A DNA stretch of 64,000 nt, taken from assembly GCA_002914805.1 (NCBI GenBank), contig JXTB01000065.1, positions 796,436 to 860,435 on the forward strand. The letters are read 5' to 3'. Source of the stretch: Parasponia andersonii. Its lineage: Eukaryota; Streptophyta; Magnoliopsida; Rosales; Cannabaceae. A program made the position numbers and the translations under genes. The notes below the pieces were generated by a model. The model did no database searches, was not told the origin of the DNA, and worked only from the letters and a program-made list of their open reading frames with translations. Positions 61,167 through 64,000 of this stretch are shown here, in pieces (position 1 is the stretch's first letter; every line of letters begins with the position of its first letter).

Positions 61167-61745
61167 CAAATGAACAGGTAGAACTCGTTTCTTTACGGGC
61201 AACCGAGATTTGAATAAAAGAAGAAAAACAAAACCTGAATAATTATGCCCAGCTTGGTTGATAAACCACTACTTTTCAATGCAAACTCTTTGACAAAGCA
61301 GAGTAAGATGCCCCACCTCAAATAGTGATAGTTCTGAACTTCTCAAAGTTTAAAACTAAAGAAACTACAAATCAAACACACATTCGATAGACTACCCAGA
61401 AAAGTATTTTTCTTTTATCTGCAAAGGAAAAAATATATACCAACAACTACGATGTTCTGAACTTTACACCAACATTGATCCAAAACCCAATACAAAGAAC
61501 TAAAATATAGCAAGTTCAGAATCCATATTATTAAAAAAAATGAGGCTATAACTTCAATTTTCCATAGAGACATATTCACAAACACTTACGAGACATTACA
61601 AAGAGCTTACTTTCTTGGAGAAATGAGGGATTTTGGGAGCTGTTTCTGCAGTAGAAGAACAATGCCTGGCACTTGCAATAGGACTAGAAAACGCCCTTTT
61701 GTAGCAAAAATCTCTGTATAAACTTCTCCAAGCCCCTGCCGCCAT
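56308..61745 (-). CDS. PYRD: dihydroorotate dehydrogenase (quinone), mitochondrial, class 2
   Basis: Fourth step of de novo pyrimidine synthesis: oxidises dihydroorotate to orotate with FMN, passing electrons to ubiquinone at the inner mitochondrial membrane. Eleven exons: 61611-61745, 60886-60968, 59963-60286, 59450-59705, 58799-58879, 58591-58698, 58412-58441, 57364-57501, 57021-57058, 56815-56914, 56308-56382. Total 1368 nt gives 455 aa plus stop. An N-terminal presequence is followed by a membrane helix ([18 protein letters not shown]) and the class 2 N-terminal segment [13 protein letters not shown]. The core has [44 protein letters not shown] with the catalytic Ser loop, [36 protein letters not shown] and [17 protein letters not shown] hydrophilic Ser-rich insertion (about residues 205-240) lies before [14 protein letters not shown]. 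No lesion, so probably functional. One exon is only 30 nt. Confidence 0.96.
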
Positions 61746-62190
61746 GACTAGTCAAATCAACAAAAAAATAAAAAGCCGCTAAAAGGAAAAATCTCGAGCG
61801 AAGTTTAAATCAAAACCCAGAAAAAGAAAAACTACGAGAAAATATTTCTGAATATGCCAAAAGTTGGAGAGTGGGAGAGAGTAAGATTGAGAGAGAGTGT
61901 CAGAGAGGGCGTTGCTTGGTTTTGGTCAGTATTAAGTGAGCTTAGGCAACGTTTTGTTGATATATGGTGGTGGCGGTGGCTTCGTCGACCTGTTCGCGAG
62001 TTTTGGTCCGAACCCGTAATAAACAACACAGAGTCGGGTCAAACAATCGGGTTTGGGTTGTTTTGTTTTCATTTCGAGGCAACTGGCCTGTTATTTGACC
62101 TTTTTTTTTTTTTTGATGAACGCCTTTTCTGACATATGCGTGTCCCTTTTTTTTTTTTTTTTTCCCCCCTTCTTTTTCTCAAGGGTAAAA
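61746..62190. other. upstream region of the DHODH gene
   Basis: Contains the 5' UTR/promoter of the minus-strand gene. A 92-codon plus-strand frame (61854-62132) runs through it but is Trp/Arg-rich and resembles no family. Long T runs lie at about 62101-62114 and 62147-62163. Confidence 0.5.
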
Positions 62191-62199
62191 CAATTTTTT

Positions 62200-63660
62200 A
62201 AGCTCCTGAATTTTGAATTTTAGACTTAAATCTTATTTTAGCCTCTGAATTTTGATATGGCTCGTTTAAGATACCTGATGTCAATTTGTGCCCCGTATCA
62301 CTCTTTTCTATTACAAATAGATAGAAAATACCTAATTTTAGTTTTTGAATTATTAATAACTCTTATTTTAACCCTCAAATTTTAAAACATCTATATCTCA
62401 GCGTTATATCTATTAAATATTTTATTTTCATCTACAATCACTTTATTGTAAAAACAAATAAAAAAAAGCATTTGTCACTTAGACTTTTCACAAAAATATC
62501 TTAAACAATTTGAAGCACAAAAAAGATAGTAGAAAATTTTAGTTTTATTTAAAAATATATAAAAAATGAAAATAAAAAATTTACTTTGGTACAAAAGTTA
62601 GTAATCCCTTTAGATTCATCACACTAAGGATAGTAATATAGGTCACACACAACAATATGACTCGAAACTCGCACGGAGTTAGTGGGTTTGGGTTTACCTT
62701 AAATGGGTTCAGATTAAAATCGGATTGAACTTGCGAACCCATTTATTAAATAGGTTGGGTTCGGGTTGACCCATCAATCCGAAACTGATTCACAATGATC
62801 TGATTATTAAACATGTCAGTTTCGAGTCAATCCGTTTGTGACCTATGTAATACATATTTGAAAATATTAGTGTATTTTCAAGACTTTATTATGCATATAT
62901 ATTAAGATTTTATGTGGTTTTAATTTATTTTTGGTAAATATTAATATCTTAAGGTCATAAAACATATATGAATTTATGTTAAATGTGTTAAAAATATATA
63001 TATTAACTAATTTGGATTAAACGGGTTAACAAGATCGTATCGGATTGACTTGATCCGAATATGACTTATTTGAATAAACGGGTTACACTGGTCTTTTTGG
63101 ATCAACCCTTTTATAAACGAATTGGGTTCGGGTTAAAAAATCTGACATGATTATTAAGCGGATCAAGTTCGAGTTGAAGTATATGTTTTTATACATGGAT
63201 ATTGACACAACACTAATACGACCTGCTGACATAAATTGTCACTCCTAACACTATATGAATATTACAATAAGTTTAAATATAATAATTTTTTAAACAAATA
63301 TTTTAAAATAAAATAAAAATTTTTTATTACTCCAATTTTGTCTTTCAAATTGCTTAAAATATCCTTGAGAAAAGCTTCATATGAGTGGCACATGTTCTTT
63401 TTTTGCTTATTTGTAATTATAAAATAATTGTAGAGATGAAAATGAGACAATTTGATAGATAGGGTGCTAATATATGATTGTTTTAAAGTTTGACAGTTTA
63501 AATAGAATTTTATAATAATTTAAGGGGGACAAAATTAGGACTTTTTCTCTATTTGTAAGAGAATAGTGTCAGAATGGCCAAACTAAGCTAGTGTCTCTAA
63601 TGAGATATTTCAAAGATTAGGTACCAAAATAGGACTAAGTCTAAAGTTTAGGGGCTAAAA
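62200..63660. mobile_element. inverted-repeat element with a nested dispersed repeat
   Basis: The left side (about 62205-62280) has AGACTTAAATCTTATTTTAG and CCTCTGAATTTTGA. The complement of the right side (about 63595-63660) has AGACTTAGTCCTATTTTGG and CCCCTAAACTTTAG, an imperfect inverted pair. The middle, 62640-63245, is a second copy of the 50290-50790 repeat family. Non-coding. No clean target duplication was found. Confidence 0.45.
62640..63245 (-). repeat. dispersed GGCAATTTT-type repeat, copy 2
   Basis: Rich in GGGTTTGGGTT, GGGTTCGGGTTGACCC and CGGATTGACTTGATCC phrases. The minus-strand end reads AGGAGTGACAATTTATGTCA. Same family as 50290-50790. Confidence 0.5.
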
Positions 63661-64000
63661 ATAAATTTTATTTTTTTATGAATAAAATCTTAAAATGTTG
63701 TGTATGTGTTAATTTGTGTGTTTTTTTTTTTTTTAATGTGTATTTTTATCGATTATTTTCTTGAATTGAGACAATGAATACAAGAGAATTGTCTACTCAG
63801 TGCCATGTCACTGGGAATCTAAAAAGCAGCATAATTAGTTAATTTGTGAGGCACTTTGTTATGATAGCATGAAACAAATTGACAAATGCCACAATTAGCA
63901 GAAGATACGAACATCTTAACATCGGGAGAAAGAAAAGCATTGTCCGCTAAAGGGTTTAAAAACTCTCCAAAGAATAACACGGACCTTCGGAGGGGACATG
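63661..64000. other. intergenic, window end
   Basis: AT-rich with a T run near 63720-63734. No coding frame or repeat recognised. Confidence 0.5.

Noticed and set aside
61854-62132. 92-aa plus-strand frame upstream of DHODH
   Set aside because: Low-complexity Trp/Arg composition, no family resemblance, and it lies in the promoter/5' UTR of the minus-strand gene.

Overview
This is a stretch of nuclear genome from a flowering plant, most likely a eudicot. It is AT-rich, its genes have introns with GT-AG borders, and it carries plant-only families (class III peroxidase, PLS-type pentatricopeptide protein, EXO70, subtilase) among CACTA, hAT, MITE, SINE and LTR-type repeats. I cannot fix the species from sequence alone. 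It contains no bacterial, organellar or viral gene block.

Layout. 1-3.1 kb: a three-exon class III peroxidase gene (+). 3.1-19.9 kb: a transposon-dense interval. Its core is a roughly 10-kb CACTA (En/Spm-like) element at 5531-15610 with decayed TNP2-like and TNP1-like reading frames, subterminal repeats, an internal minisatellite and at least two nested MITEs. After it comes a cluster of AT-rich elements rich in TTTAGCAT, one carrying a tRNA-derived SINE with a 15-bp target duplication. 19.95-22.2 kb: an intronless subtilase pseudogene (+). 22.8-32.0 kb: a nine-exon gene (-) for the CNOT9/RCD1/CAF40 subunit of the CCR4-NOT complex (319 aa reconstructed). 32.0-39.6 kb: repeats, including a Tourist-like MITE with TAA target site, a tRNA-derived SINE and a pair of LTR-like direct repeats with a tRNA-iMet-type primer site. 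39.7-40.9 kb: an isoprenylcysteine carboxyl methyltransferase gene (-) with a 5'-UTR intron. 41.7-43.3 kb: a broken hAT-type transposase-derived gene (+). 44.8-47.2 kb: an intact 799-aa PPR protein (-). 47.2-53.0 kb: repeats. 53.07-55.0 kb: an EXO70 exocyst-subunit pseudogene (+). 56.3-61.7 kb: an eleven-exon gene (-) for mitochondrial class-2 dihydroorotate dehydrogenase (455 aa reconstructed). 61.8-64 kb: nested repeats.

The five apparently functional genes (peroxidase, CNOT9, ICMT, PPR, DHODH) are unrelated housekeeping or family genes, each with its own promoter; there is no operon or metabolic cluster. Two further protein-family genes (subtilase, EXO70) are decayed, with several frameshifts and stops each. 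I found no convincing new biological system. The most notable structure is the layered transposon nest between the peroxidase and the subtilase pseudogene. All exon joins come from reading splice sites and frame by eye; all CDS lengths quoted are multiples of three.
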